Positions 9,247-19,403 of a DNA stretch of 64,000 nucleotides are shown here, piece by piece. The stretch comes from Chitinophaga pinensis. GTDB taxonomy: Bacteria > Bacteroidota > Bacteroidia > Chitinophagales > CAMDFR01. A model generated the notes under the pieces. It was not told where the DNA came from. It did not search any database and saw nothing but the letters and a program-made list of their open reading frames with translations. A program made the translations under genes and the position numbers. How positions within the stretch are numbered: the stretch's first letter is position 1; the number at the start of each line of letters is the position of its first letter. Where the stretch lies: NCBI GenBank assembly GCA_945897725.1, contig CAMDFR010000001.1:124001-188000 (forward strand). The letters run 5' to 3'.

Positions 9247-10362
9247 ATGGAAAATCAAATCTCGGGACAAGAAAATAATAACACTACTGAAGTGGTTAAA
9301 AAGAAGCGAAATATCATGCCCTTCATTATGGCTTTTCTTCTTGTTGTTATCGCTTTCATTGGCATCAAAAAAATAATGTACGGTAGAGAAAATGAAGATA
9401 CCGAAAACTCACAATTAGAATGCAATATCACAAGTATGGTTTCCAAAGTACCTGGATACGTCACAGTCCTGAATATTAAAGACAATCAATATGTCCATAA
9501 AGGCGATACACTACTCAAAATAGATGATCGAGAATGGCTCATCAAAGTAACGCAAGCCGAAATTGCACTCGCAAATGCTACTGCAAATATTGACCTAACA
9601 GGCTCAAATGTAAATACTGCTGATGCAAATGTGATCGCAGCAAATGCAAATATTCTCACAGCACAAGCCAATGTAGAAGCTGCTAAAGTAAAAGTATGGA
9701 AAACTACCCAAGACTTTGATAGATATAAGAAATTATACGACCTCAACTCGGCAACTGCCCAGCAACTTGACAATGCAACCGCAGAAAAAGAATCAGCAGA
9801 AAAACAGTTAGAAATCACAATCAAACAATTGAATGCTAGCAAAAGCGTATCTGCCGTGTCAAGTGCACAAATGGGAAGCAGCCAAAAACAAATTTCATTA
9901 GCGGCACTATTGGTAAAACAACGTCAAACGGAGTTAGACAACGCTAAACTTCAGTTATCATATGCTACCATCATTGCACCATCTGATGGATTCATTGCTA
10001 AAAAGAATGTTCAGATGGGACAACTCATCACAAGCAACACACCTCTTTTTGCATTAGTAGATGATAGTTATTTTTGGGTAACCGCAAATTTCAAAGAAAC
10101 ACAAATCGAAAAATTAAGTGTTGGTCAAAGTGTAAAAATAGAATTGGACGCCTACCCTAATGGTACATTCACTGGCACCGTAGAGTCTCTTTCTCCTGCT
10201 GCTGGTTCTAAATTTGCATTGCTCCCACCTGACAATGCCACAGGAAATTTTGTAAAAGTAGTACAACGCATTCCTGTAAAAATAAAAGTAAACAAAGAAG
10301 ACAAGGACAAATATCCTTTGCGCGCTGGTATGAATGCCAAGGTAATTGTGAAGGTAAAATAA
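9247..10362 (+). CDS. HlyD/EmrA family secretion periplasmic adaptor
   Basis: Single N-term TM, lipoyl-like 'VPGYVTVLNIKDNQYVHKGDTLLKIDDRE', long coil, 'ATIIAPSDGFIAKKNVQMGQLI'. Confidence 0.92.
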   Translation: MENQISGQENNNTTEVVKKKRNIMPFIMAFLLVVIAFIGIKKIMYGRENEDTENSQLECNITSMVSKVPGYVTVLNIKDNQYVHKGDTLLKIDDREWLIKVTQAEIALANATANIDLTGSNVNTADANVIAANANILTAQANVEAAKVKVWKTTQDFDRYKKLYDLNSATAQQLDNATAEKESAEKQLEITIKQLNASKSVSAVSSAQMGSSQKQISLAALLVKQRQTELDNAKLQLSYATIIAPSDGFIAKKNVQMGQLITSNTPLFALVDDSYFWVTANFKETQIEKLSVGQSVKIELDAYPNGTFTGTVESLSPAAGSKFALLPPDNATGNFVKVVQRIPVKIKVNKEDKDKYPLRAGMNAKVIVKVK

Positions 10363-10460
10363 TTCATACTTCTGTCACTCGCTTCGCATGGACGAATAAA
10401 TAAACTGGACCTTTCATCACAGATTGACACAAGTGAAAACAAAAATAATGTCGCAAAGAA

Positions 10461-12047
10461 GTGGAAAATAATCCGAATAATCTTATAGAATATGGTTTTA
10501 GAAGAGTCATCATCACCATTACAGTGATTATGTGCTCTGTGCTTGAACTTATCGATACATCAATAGTCAATGTTGCTACCACCAACCTAATGGGTAATCT
10601 AGGAGCTACGCTAAGTGAAGTCAGCTGGGTCATTGCTGCCTATGGTATCGCCAATGTTATTGTTGTGCCTATGTCGAGCTGGTTATCTATAAAGCTTGGC
10701 CGAAGAAATTATTTTGGAGCATCTGTTGTCCTCTTTACCGTGGCATCTGTGCTATGCGGCAATTCTACCAGTATCTGGGAGCTTGTCTTTTTCCGATTCG
10801 TTCAAGGTATCGGTGGCGGAGCACTCTTAGCCACATCACAAACGATTCTTACAGAAATTTATCCCGCAGAAAAAAGAGGATTTGCATCTGCCATGTTTGG
10901 AATGGGCGTCATCCTCGGTCCCACATTAGGACCCTTATTAGGTGGCTACATCATCACTACGCAAGAATGGCCAATGATTTTTTATGTGAATCTACCGATC
11001 GGCATCATCGCCGCTTTTCTTGCTTTCACATATATCAAAGATGTTGGCAATATTCCTGCTTACATGAAACAAGCAAAGGTAGATTGGCTAGGCATGATTT
11101 TACTGGTGGTTGGGGTCGGCTCCTTGCAGCTCATTCTTGAACAAGGAGATCGAGAAGACTGGTTCGAAAGCACCTATATCAGCATCTTCACCATTGTAGC
11201 GATACTCGGTATCATCTGTTTTATTTGGCGCGAATTAGTCATCGATTATCCGATTGTAGACTTAAGAATTTTAAAGAAAGGGAATGTGGCTATCGGTACT
11301 ATTCTCTCCTTCATCTTAGGCTTCGGACTTTTTTCAACCGTATTTATCTATCCTGTTTTTGTGCAACGATTCCTCGGATTCACTGCGCTGCAAACTGGCT
11401 TATCCCTGCTTCCTGGTGCACTCACCAGCGGTTTAATGATGCCCATCATTGGTATTTCTTTGAGCAAAGGCGTCAAGCCAAAATACCTGATACCATTTGG
11501 TTTGGCCATCTTCGGTATGTTTACTTATTGGGTCTCAAAAATTTTAACCGCACAAACAGGTGCAGAAGATTTCTTTTGGCCACTCATTTTTAGAGGTATT
11601 GGTTTGGGCTTACTTTTCGTACCGCTCACTACTGCATTATTAACCGGACTTCAAGGTCGTGAAATCGGTCAAGCCGCTGGCCTATCGGGCATGATACGTC
11701 AGCTAGGTGGCTCTTTTGGGGTGGCCATCTGCTCTACTTTAATTGCTAAATTTACCTACTTGCATCGATTTAATGAAATACAGCACAATACGGCATATGA
11801 TACGCCCACTCAGGAAAGATTAACGGCACTCACCAATGCATTTATGTCAAGAGGTTCTTCTTTGAGTAATGCTACAAGTCAAGCCGATGCAGTACTTGAG
11901 CGCTCTTCTACCATGCAGGCAACAGTGAATACTTATATTGATATTTTCTTGTACCTAGGCGTGTTCTTCCTCATTTGTATTCCTTTGGTGTTTTTGATCA
12001 AGGATATTAAAGCAGCTGGAAAGGTTGATATGGGGTCAGCACATTAA
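10461..12047 (+). CDS. DHA2 family MFS multidrug efflux transporter (EmrB-like)
   Basis: 14-TM-type protein; 'ELIDTSIVNVATTNLMGNLG', 'WLSIKLGRRNYF', 'FVQGIGGGALLATSQTILTEIYP', 'GPTLGPLLGGYI'; GTG start. Confidence 0.92.
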   Translation: MENNPNNLIEYGFRRVIITITVIMCSVLELIDTSIVNVATTNLMGNLGATLSEVSWVIAAYGIANVIVVPMSSWLSIKLGRRNYFGASVVLFTVASVLCGNSTSIWELVFFRFVQGIGGGALLATSQTILTEIYPAEKRGFASAMFGMGVILGPTLGPLLGGYIITTQEWPMIFYVNLPIGIIAAFLAFTYIKDVGNIPAYMKQAKVDWLGMILLVVGVGSLQLILEQGDREDWFESTYISIFTIVAILGIICFIWRELVIDYPIVDLRILKKGNVAIGTILSFILGFGLFSTVFIYPVFVQRFLGFTALQTGLSLLPGALTSGLMMPIIGISLSKGVKPKYLIPFGLAIFGMFTYWVSKILTAQTGAEDFFWPLIFRGIGLGLLFVPLTTALLTGLQGREIGQAAGLSGMIRQLGGSFGVAICSTLIAKFTYLHRFNEIQHNTAYDTPTQERLTALTNAFMSRGSSLSNATSQADAVLERSSTMQATVNTYIDIFLYLGVFFLICIPLVFLIKDIKAAGKVDMGSAH

Positions 12048-12053
12048 TATTAC

Positions 12054-12145
12054 ATGTTTAAACATCTAGTTTATTTGGGCGTGCCGCCTGTTTTAAACAG
12101 TTTATAATAATGCCACCATAAATAATTTGAATACTGTTTAAACAG
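12054..12145. repeat. three GTTTAAAC-centred palindromes
   Basis: ATGTTTAAACAT 12054-12065; CTGTTTTAAACAG 12088-12100; CTGTTTAAACAG 12134-12145. Confidence 0.75.
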
Positions 12146-12159
12146 CCGTCCTGTGTTCT

Positions 12160-12176
12160 GCAGTACGCGGTACTGC
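12160..12176. repeat. GCAGTAC-GCG-GTACTGC hairpin (REP-like)
   Basis: 7-bp perfect arms, 3-nt loop; 15-bp match on the opposite orientation at 34309-34323. Confidence 0.7.
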
Positions 12177-12244
12177 TACCACCCAGTCACGCAATGTATC
12201 GTCAATCGTTTGACTTAATAAAATTAGCTAAGAAAGCTATACTA

Positions 12245-14269
12245 CTATTTGTGCATCAATTTAAAGTTCTCCAGTCCGCATTTTAGAAATGCCCCATATT
12301 CATCTTCCGCAGGTGTAAAGCCTTTCGGCGTATTCAACACCCGATGATCTATCGGATCTATCAAAGCATAGTAGGGTTGTGTGGCCGATTTAAAATCGCG
12401 TAAAGACAAATCAAACCATTTATCACCAACAGTCGTAGCATTTTTCTTATTTAGAAATTTGCTCACAAATTTTTCATTTTCTGGTAACTCAATTTGTTCA
12501 TCTACATACAGCGATGCGATAATATACTTATCTCTCAAAACATTATTGATCGATGGAATCGTCCAAACATTTTCTTCCATTTTTCTGCAATTCACACAGG
12601 CCCATCCTGTGAAATCAATCATCACTGGCTTGTTTTGTCTCTTACCTTCGGCAATGGCGTCTTCTAAATAAAGATATACCTTAAGCCCTTTTAAATCATG
12701 AGTTCTAGCAGTACTTCCCTTCTCAAGTTTTTCTACCTTATGAAACCAACTATAAAATTTAGGAGGAGGAAATCCACTCACCAAACTAATTTCTTTATTA
12801 AAAAAATCTAAAGAAAGGTAGGTGGCAAATACCAAAGACAAAACCGCTAAACCCTTCATCACACGACTACTCTTGAAGGTTGGATCTTGTTTAAACTTGA
12901 ATATACCTAAAAGATACAAGGCCATCAAAATGGATATCACAATCCATAAACCAATGAACAATTCTCTTTTTAACAAACCCCACTGCTTCACTAAATCGGC
13001 ATTAGACAAGAACTTCAAGGCAAAGGCCAATTCAATAAATCCGAATACAACTTTTACCACCGTAAGCCAACCACCAGATTTAGGCAAAGCTTTGAGTAGA
13101 TTTGGGAAAATAGCAAATAAAGCGAATGGAATACCAAGACCAATTCCGAAGCCAGACATAGCAGGCATAATCAGCTTTGTATTCCCGATATTTCCCAAGA
13201 CCAACCCCAATACTGGTCCAGTACAAGAAAAGGACACTATGGCCAATGTTAACGCCATAAAGAAAATACCACTAATGCTTCCGATATTACTTTTTTCATC
13301 CACCTTGTTCGCTAGAGAATTCGGCAAACTAATATCATAAAAACCAAAGAGCGAAAACGCAAAAACAAGAAAGACTGCAAAAAAGGCAAGGTTCACCCAC
13401 ACATTTGTCGAAAACACATTCAGCGCATTACCACCCCATCCTAAAAACAAGAATGGTAAACTCAATAGAAAATAAACTAAGAAAATAAAGAAGCCATACA
13501 AAATCCCCTTTTGTACACCACTTTTTCGATCACCTGCACCCTTCAAAAAGAAACTAATAGTCATGGGTATCATAGGTAAAGTACATGGGAAAAACAAAGC
13601 AGCAAAGCCTCCCAGTATCCCGTAAAAAAGTGCAGTCCAAATAGACAATTCTTTTTTCAAACCTTCTCCACAATCACCAACGATGGTTCCAAAATCACCA
13701 TAGGTCACTTGACCATCACTCGTCACAGTGGTATCCTTGATAACAGGCTCTACCTCACTCGCCATCAAGGTGTCTATTGAAGAAGTATCTAACACAGCAT
13801 TTAAAGATTTATCACAATTGTCATTTAAGTCGATAGATAAATTTTTAGTCTCGGGTGGCAAGCAACCATGCTCGTCACAAGTTTGAAAATAAACTTCAGC
13901 CGCTATGATGCCCTTCTTTTTAATTTTTATTTTTTGGGTATAAACAATTTTATTTTTAAAAAAATGATATGGCCCAATGCCAGCATCGTCAAGGGTTTCA
14001 AGCACTCCTTTTTCCGTAACTTTCCCAACAAACTCAACATCTTTGTTTTTTGTGAAGGTAATTTCGGGCGAAATTAGAGATCCATCTCCTCCCGCCTCAA
14101 AAGAATATAGATGCCAACCCTCATCAAGTTTTGCAGTAATAGCAATCTCTCCTTCAGTCTCATTCAACATCTTGGTACAAGAGGAAAAATGAACTTTATT
14201 CATGTTCTGGCTATTTGTATGAACTGCAAAAAAAAGCAGTAGGCAAATAAAACTTATCTTTCTTTTCAT
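12245..14269 (-). CDS. protein-disulfide reductase DsbD family (DsbD-N domain, 8-TM domain, C-terminal thioredoxin domain)
   Basis: 'CGEGLKKELSIWTALFYGILGGFAALFFPCTLPMIPMTISFFLKG', 'SFSCTGPVLGLVLG', thioredoxin-like 'KPVMIDFTGWACVNCRKMEENVW'. Confidence 0.93.
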   Translation of the reverse strand: MKRKISFICLLLFFAVHTNSQNMNKVHFSSCTKMLNETEGEIAITAKLDEGWHLYSFEAGGDGSLISPEITFTKNKDVEFVGKVTEKGVLETLDDAGIGPYHFFKNKIVYTQKIKIKKKGIIAAEVYFQTCDEHGCLPPETKNLSIDLNDNCDKSLNAVLDTSSIDTLMASEVEPVIKDTTVTSDGQVTYGDFGTIVGDCGEGLKKELSIWTALFYGILGGFAALFFPCTLPMIPMTISFFLKGAGDRKSGVQKGILYGFFIFLVYFLLSLPFLFLGWGGNALNVFSTNVWVNLAFFAVFLVFAFSLFGFYDISLPNSLANKVDEKSNIGSISGIFFMALTLAIVSFSCTGPVLGLVLGNIGNTKLIMPAMSGFGIGLGIPFALFAIFPNLLKALPKSGGWLTVVKVVFGFIELAFALKFLSNADLVKQWGLLKRELFIGLWIVISILMALYLLGIFKFKQDPTFKSSRVMKGLAVLSLVFATYLSLDFFNKEISLVSGFPPPKFYSWFHKVEKLEKGSTARTHDLKGLKVYLYLEDAIAEGKRQNKPVMIDFTGWACVNCRKMEENVWTIPSINNVLRDKYIIASLYVDEQIELPENEKFVSKFLNKKNATTVGDKWFDLSLRDFKSATQPYYALIDPIDHRVLNTPKGFTPAEDEYGAFLKCGLENFKLMHK

Positions 14270-14279
14270 CTTAACTAAT

Positions 14280-14732
14280 TTATAATCCAATTTTAAACTT
14301 TACTTCTTTAGGAGGAAGGCATTGCATATCATCACAACACATATACTCTACATAACCTTCTATACTTGTTTTTCCATGAAGGACTTTAAATTTTTGTTTA
14401 AAGATTGCCGTTTCTCCAAACTCCTTCAAAAACATGTCAAACATGGGCTCTATACCTTCTTTTACCTTGGTGCCATTCTCTGACAGCACACCTATCAATT
14501 CAATATTTGGATTTTCAGTAAAATGAAAAGAAGTGGGTATTGGGCCACCATCTTTAATAAATTGAGAATAAGTCCACCATCCCTTTTCAAGACTGGCAGT
14601 ACAAACCAAATAATACTCATTTTTTCCTGCATCTTCGATGGTAAAAGTCCACTTCGCTGGATTCAAATCCTGAGCACTTGCACTAAAGTGGAGAGTCAAA
14701 AAAATAATAACACAAAAAATAATTTTTTTCAT
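14280..14732 (-). CDS. stand-alone DsbD N-terminal-like domain protein, secreted
   Basis: Signal peptide MKKIIFCVIIFLTLHFSASA; 'ASLEKGWWTYSQF...YVEYMCCDDMQCLPPKEVKFKI' parallels the downstream DsbD N-domain 'AKLDEGWHLYSF...YFQTCDEHGCLPPETKNLSI'. Confidence 0.8.
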   Translation of the reverse strand: MKKIIFCVIIFLTLHFSASAQDLNPAKWTFTIEDAGKNEYYLVCTASLEKGWWTYSQFIKDGGPIPTSFHFTENPNIELIGVLSENGTKVKEGIEPMFDMFLKEFGETAIFKQKFKVLHGKTSIEGYVEYMCCDDMQCLPPKEVKFKIGL

Positions 14733-14741
14733 ACCATTCAT

Positions 14742-15449
14742 TTAAGAGTGAACTAGAGATTCATCTAAAAGAGAGGCAAACAATTTAAAGCCATCCGTAT
14801 TCCCCAAAATCTCTTCTGATGCTCGCTCTGGATGTGGCATCATGCCAAACACATTGCCTCCCTCATTGCAGATACCAGCAATATTTAACAAAGAGCCATT
14901 AGGGTTGCTTGATACGTTTTCGTTCCCTTCTTCATCACAATAAGTAAATAAAATCTGATGATGCGCCTTCATTGACTGTAAGGTTGCTTCATCGGCGTAA
15001 TATCTACCATCGCCATGGGCTATTGGAATTTTTAAAATTTCATTTTCGGTACATTGTCGCGTCAACAAAGAATGATTTTCTTTCACTTTTAAGAAAATAT
15101 TTCTACAATTATATTTTTGATTATCATTTCGCAAAAGCACACCTGGCAATAAACCCGCTTCGCACAAGATCTGAAAACCATTGCAGATACCCCATACTTT
15201 ACCACCAGCATTTGCGTGCTCTATCACTGCCTCCATCACAGGAGAAAAACGGGCTATAGCTCCCGTACGCAAATAATCTCCATATGAAAACCCTCCTGGT
15301 ATGATGATACAATCCTCAACACTGAAGTTTGGCAAAGTCGTTTCTTTATGCCATATTTCGAGGACTTCTTGCTTGGCAACCGATCTTAGCACATGAACCA
15401 TATCCTGATCGCAGTTTGAACCTGGAAAGATAACTACACCGAATTTCAT
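14742..15449 (-). CDS. purQ: phosphoribosylformylglycinamidine synthase subunit PurQ
   Basis: '[17 protein letters not shown]', '[22 protein letters not shown]', '[19 protein letters not shown]', 'GMMPHPERA'. Confidence 0.95.
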   Translation of the reverse strand: MKFGVVIFPGSNCDQDMVHVLRSVAKQEVLEIWHKETTLPNFSVEDCIIIPGGFSYGDYLRTGAIARFSPVMEAVIEHANAGGKVWGICNGFQILCEAGLLPGVLLRNDNQKYNCRNIFLKVKENHSLLTRQCTENEILKIPIAHGDGRYYADEATLQSMKAHHQILFTYCDEEGNENVSSNPNGSLLNIAGICNEGGNVFGMMPHPERASEEILGNTDGFKLFASLLDESLVHS

Positions 15450-15468
15450 ATTGATAAATTTAACTTAT

Positions 15469-16449
15469 TTATAGAGACGTAAAAACTATTAATCCTGCCA
15501 AAATTACATGAATTAATTCAGCTATCCACATTCTTTTAAAATCTTTAAGGATTGTATATAGATAAAAAGAAAATGGAATTGCCAAGAAGAGAAAAGAAGT
15601 TAATTGTAGGCTATGCGAAAAAAAGAAGGAAAGCAAAAGACCAATCATCAACAAAAGACAAATACTGTAAAACTTACGGACGGTGACTATTGTCTTAATT
15701 GACTCTGACTGACCTTTAAGGATTCCAAAACCTACTAAGATAGCGAGGATAATCACTTTGACATACTCTAAAAGCTCTTCTTCTTTTAAAATATCTATTG
15801 AAGTGGTTATACTTGGCAATAAATGAGTGTAGAAAAAAGAAAATCTATCTATCATAAAACAATAAGTACCCATCAGAAAAACGGGGACAAAACATCCAAT
15901 CAAGGTAATGAGCAGGTCTCTGAACTGAACACTTCTAAGTAAAATAACGGCAGCTAACAAAAAGAAAATGAGTAAAAAAATAGGCTTATAAATAAGTGCA
16001 CCTAGGCTTATAAAAAAACCGGCATCAAAAAGCCCGGAATGTTTATTGTCGTTGAGAAGAGTGCCATATAAGATCATCACAGCAATAAAAACAAAAAAGA
16101 AAGACAGAAGCACATTGGAGATAAAATTAAAATCTGTAAAAAAAGAGGCGATGAGTATAAATAATAAGGCTGGTAAAAAACCATTTTTCTCAACGATCTT
16201 ATTGTTGGTTAAAATAAAATTAAAATAAAAAGCCACGATCAAAATGAGCGTAGTGCTAGCAAGATAGTGAATCCATAGATTTGAAACTGAAACCTTACAC
16301 AGTTCATCCGTAAGAAAAGAAAGGGGTTGGGAATAATCAACAGCGACATGAATACTAGAATGAAACAGCATTGGACAGCGAATCAAAAAAGCATACAAAA
16401 CAATTAGTAACAAGGATAATGGATTGGAATTTCTGACTAATTGCAGCAA
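15469..16449 (-). CDS. multi-TM membrane protein (DUF6427-like)
   Basis: Many hydrophobic segments; N-term 'MLQLVRNSNPLSLLLIVLYAFLIRCPMLFH'. Confidence 0.6.
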   Translation of the reverse strand: MLQLVRNSNPLSLLLIVLYAFLIRCPMLFHSSIHVAVDYSQPLSFLTDELCKVSVSNLWIHYLASTTLILIVAFYFNFILTNNKIVEKNGFLPALLFILIASFFTDFNFISNVLLSFFFVFIAVMILYGTLLNDNKHSGLFDAGFFISLGALIYKPIFLLIFFLLAAVILLRSVQFRDLLITLIGCFVPVFLMGTYCFMIDRFSFFYTHLLPSITTSIDILKEEELLEYVKVIILAILVGFGILKGQSESIKTIVTVRKFYSICLLLMIGLLLSFFFSHSLQLTSFLFLAIPFSFYLYTILKDFKRMWIAELIHVILAGLIVFTSL

Positions 16450-16455
16450 GTTTTT

Positions 16456-17925
16456 CTAAAAATTTATTTTGATTAAACGAAAATCATTGTTTCTATAACT
16501 AGGCAAAACTAACTCATTTGTCTGAGTCTGCACCGCCATTTTAGGTATCAGCATCAAATTCTTTTCATCCTGACTGAGTAATATTTTTTTTCGACTTTCA
16601 AGTACATTAGATAATTTTTCTTGTACCAACTCAGCATTTACAGCGACATCATCTACATAAAAAAGATTTAATGACACACCATTATTTGCTATAAAGAAGG
16701 AGGAGAAAGAACCATTGTCATTCTCTGTTACCTGCTTTTTTCTGATGATTTGATATTTATTAAAATGGCCATCCCTATCAAAATAAAATACTAGTATGTC
16801 ATTGTAGTGATAGATATTCACCGTACGTAAACTTGGCGAAAAGCCACTACCACCAAAACTAGGCATACTCAGATCGATGCCGTCATGTATCTCATTGTCT
16901 TCTTTATAGAATGATTCTGCAATACAGACACTGCCTCCATCAATGGTAGCAATAACTTTTTTTATCTTAAAGGTATACAAGGCCCCGTTTTCTTTTACTA
17001 TTCCTTTCGTTACATCAGAAATAAATGCATCATTAAACAAAAAATCATTGCTAGACATTTCACCTAAGCTATCGGTACTTATAGCATAGTTCGCCAATGA
17101 TCTAGCACCTGCTTTTAATTCCTGTTGTTCATCTAAAAAAACATGACAGATCAATTTCTTATTCTTTTCATCTAATTGAAAAAAAGGATCGTTAAAAATG
17201 GGTTTCGCCATTTGGAGTGTACAAGAGTCTACTACGTTTCCATTTCTATCAATCTTTTTAACCTCATAAACAGTTGCTGTATTTTTACTCTCGTATTTTA
17301 AAATTAAAAACGTGTTTCCATTATTATCAACCAAACCATCTTCTGCAAAGGCTTCTGCATTCTTTTTAGAAACAGAGACACTTGACTTAAAAACAATTTC
17401 TCCCGTATTAAGTGCGGAAACAATTCTCATGTGAGTCAATTGTCCATCTTGATAAATCGGCACAAAAAAACTAATCTGCTTTTTGTTTAGACTATAAGAA
17501 AAAGAGACGCGCATGTCCTCTGTATTGCTTTGAAACACTACAGTATCTATTACTCTTTCATTGGAAGTTTCAATTTTATTACTGATCAATGCACTGCACA
17601 AATAAAACTCCTTCTTGTGGTAATCTGAATAAAAAAAACTGGTGCCCCGCTCGTTTACAGCGAAGGTCACTGGTGTATAATTAGGTCTTTTGATCAATAG
17701 AGTTCTAGAGAATAAAAGATTTAGTTTGCTATCATACAAGTCAATTCTCTCCTCATTTTTGCCATAGTTTCTTATCCAAAACCCGGCATCGTTTTTACCA
17801 AGAATTTTAAACTTGGGCGTCCGATTACTTGTCTCAATGGGCTTGGAAATCAGAATCTCCTGCGACTGAAGTTCAACCGAGAAAACAAACACAAAAAATA
17901 AGACTAAAATCTTTTGATATAACAT
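16456..17925 (-). CDS. hypothetical secreted protein
   Basis: Signal peptide and long ORF co-oriented with neighbours; no family recognised. Confidence 0.6.
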   Translation of the reverse strand: MLYQKILVLFFVFVFSVELQSQEILISKPIETSNRTPKFKILGKNDAGFWIRNYGKNEERIDLYDSKLNLLFSRTLLIKRPNYTPVTFAVNERGTSFFYSDYHKKEFYLCSALISNKIETSNERVIDTVVFQSNTEDMRVSFSYSLNKKQISFFVPIYQDGQLTHMRIVSALNTGEIVFKSSVSVSKKNAEAFAEDGLVDNNGNTFLILKYESKNTATVYEVKKIDRNGNVVDSCTLQMAKPIFNDPFFQLDEKNKKLICHVFLDEQQELKAGARSLANYAISTDSLGEMSSNDFLFNDAFISDVTKGIVKENGALYTFKIKKVIATIDGGSVCIAESFYKEDNEIHDGIDLSMPSFGGSGFSPSLRTVNIYHYNDILVFYFDRDGHFNKYQIIRKKQVTENDNGSFSSFFIANNGVSLNLFYVDDVAVNAELVQEKLSNVLESRKKILLSQDEKNLMLIPKMAVQTQTNELVLPSYRNNDFRLIKINF

Positions 17926-17995
17926 GATACGAAGTTAAAACATATCCTTTACATTTTGTCAAAATAGAAGCGTAGAGCTTTCCTTTAAAACACAA

Positions 17996-18023
17996 AAAAA
18001 ACCATCACTATTGATGGTTTTTT
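17996..18023 (-). terminator. rho-independent-type hairpin downstream of the peptide ABC transporter operon
   Basis: CCATCA-ctat-TGATGG stem flanked by A-run/T-run. Confidence 0.8.
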
Positions 18024-18044
18024 CTATAAATATATTGTAAATTA

Positions 18045-19373
18045 TTATTGCTTTAATCTAGGATCGATAGCATCAGTAAGTCCTTCTCCAACAAAGTTAA
18101 AAACAGTAACAGTGATAAAAATTGCGAAACCTGGGAAAACTGCTAACCACCATGCTGGAGCATATTCTCGTGCACTACTCAGTAATTTACCCCACGTAAT
18201 AACATCAGACTGTGTTCCTATTCCTAAGAAGGACAAGCTCGATTCTGCAAGAATAGCACCAGCTACCCCAAAAGCAATAGAAATAAGTACTGGGGTTAAA
18301 GCGTTTGGAATAGCATGCTTAAAAATAATTCTCCATTCAGGATATCCCAAGGATTGAGCAGCTTCAATAAATTCAAGATTTCTCACCCTTAGTAACTCTG
18401 CCCTGATGAATTTTGCGATACCAGTCCAACCCGTAAGTCCTATGATTACCATGATCAGCATGATAGAAGGTTTTTTGATGATGGCGCAAATGGTCAAAAT
18501 CAATAGAAGTGTTGGTATCGATATAATGACCTCAATCGTTCTGGAAACTAAAATATCTATAGGAATATTAACCTTTTTACTAAGCAATGATATTTTTTTG
18601 AACGGAAACAAATAGACTATTAGATTAGGAATAGCCATTAACAGTATAAAAAGAAATGTACTGAATAAAAAAGAGAGTATAAAGCTACTAAAAGATTCTG
18701 CCATGGCATCTGACATGCTATAAGATCTAACCACAAAGGAATAAAACAATGCAAATGGAACAAACAATAAGTTTAATAATAAACGGATGCGAGACATTTT
18801 AAATCTTTCGTCACCATAATAACCAGCCATTGAACCTAGAAAAATTCCAATCAAGGATGCTATTGACATAGAAACAACACCAACCAACATGGCTATTCGC
18901 GTTCCATGTATCAATCCCGATAACAAATCTCTCCCTATCTGATCTGTACCCAACCAGTGTGTCCATCTTTTCGATGCGACTTTTTGATCTTTAAAAGGAG
19001 GTTTGTAGTCATTATTGTCCTTGTCTGTTTTATATGGTGCATAAGGCACTGGTGGAAAAAGAACAGCGTCATATTTCATATTTTGCCAGTCGGCATTGAT
19101 AAGCTCTACAGGCCATTTACTAATGCCCATATCAACCGTATATTGTTTCACAATAGGAAAATAAGTGCTGCCATTATACTTACAATATAAAGGTTTGTCG
19201 TTTGCCAAAAAATCAGCGATCAATCCTAAGAAAATAAGAAAATAAATAATTCTTAATGACCAAAGTGCTAATTTGTTTTTCTTAAACTGACGTTTAACAA
19301 TGGCACCATAACTATGATCCACTTGTGTGACTGTTTCTCTTTCTTTTGCTTGTTGATTGCTTGTGCTGCTCAT
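18045..19373 (-). CDS. peptide ABC transporter permease, OppC/DppC-like with additional segments
   Basis: 'WLGTDQIGRDLLSGLIHGTRIAMLVG', EAA loop 'EFIEAAQSLGYPEWRIIFKHAIPNALTPVLI', 'ESSLSFLGIG'. Confidence 0.9.
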   Translation of the reverse strand: MSSTSNQQAKERETVTQVDHSYGAIVKRQFKKNKLALWSLRIIYFLIFLGLIADFLANDKPLYCKYNGSTYFPIVKQYTVDMGISKWPVELINADWQNMKYDAVLFPPVPYAPYKTDKDNNDYKPPFKDQKVASKRWTHWLGTDQIGRDLLSGLIHGTRIAMLVGVVSMSIASLIGIFLGSMAGYYGDERFKMSRIRLLLNLLFVPFALFYSFVVRSYSMSDAMAESFSSFILSFLFSTFLFILLMAIPNLIVYLFPFKKISLLSKKVNIPIDILVSRTIEVIISIPTLLLILTICAIIKKPSIMLIMVIIGLTGWTGIAKFIRAELLRVRNLEFIEAAQSLGYPEWRIIFKHAIPNALTPVLISIAFGVAGAILAESSLSFLGIGTQSDVITWGKLLSSAREYAPAWWLAVFPGFAIFITVTVFNFVGEGLTDAIDPRLKQ

Positions 19374-19403
19374 ATTACGTTTAGCTCTTTTCTAATTTAA
19401 CAA

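Noticed and set aside
9188-9376. 62-aa ORF spanning the tolC/hlyD junction
   Set aside because: Overlaps the end of TolC and start of HlyD frames; no coding features.
10754-11593. Out-of-frame ORFs of 128 and 122 aa inside the DHA2 transporter gene
   Set aside because: Fully inside a well-supported CDS in another frame; Arg/His-rich composition typical of off-frame translation.
12381-14192. Plus-strand ORFs (96, 172, 69, 71 aa) antisense to dsbD
   Set aside because: Shadow ORFs of a clear coding gene; no recognisable domain or start context.
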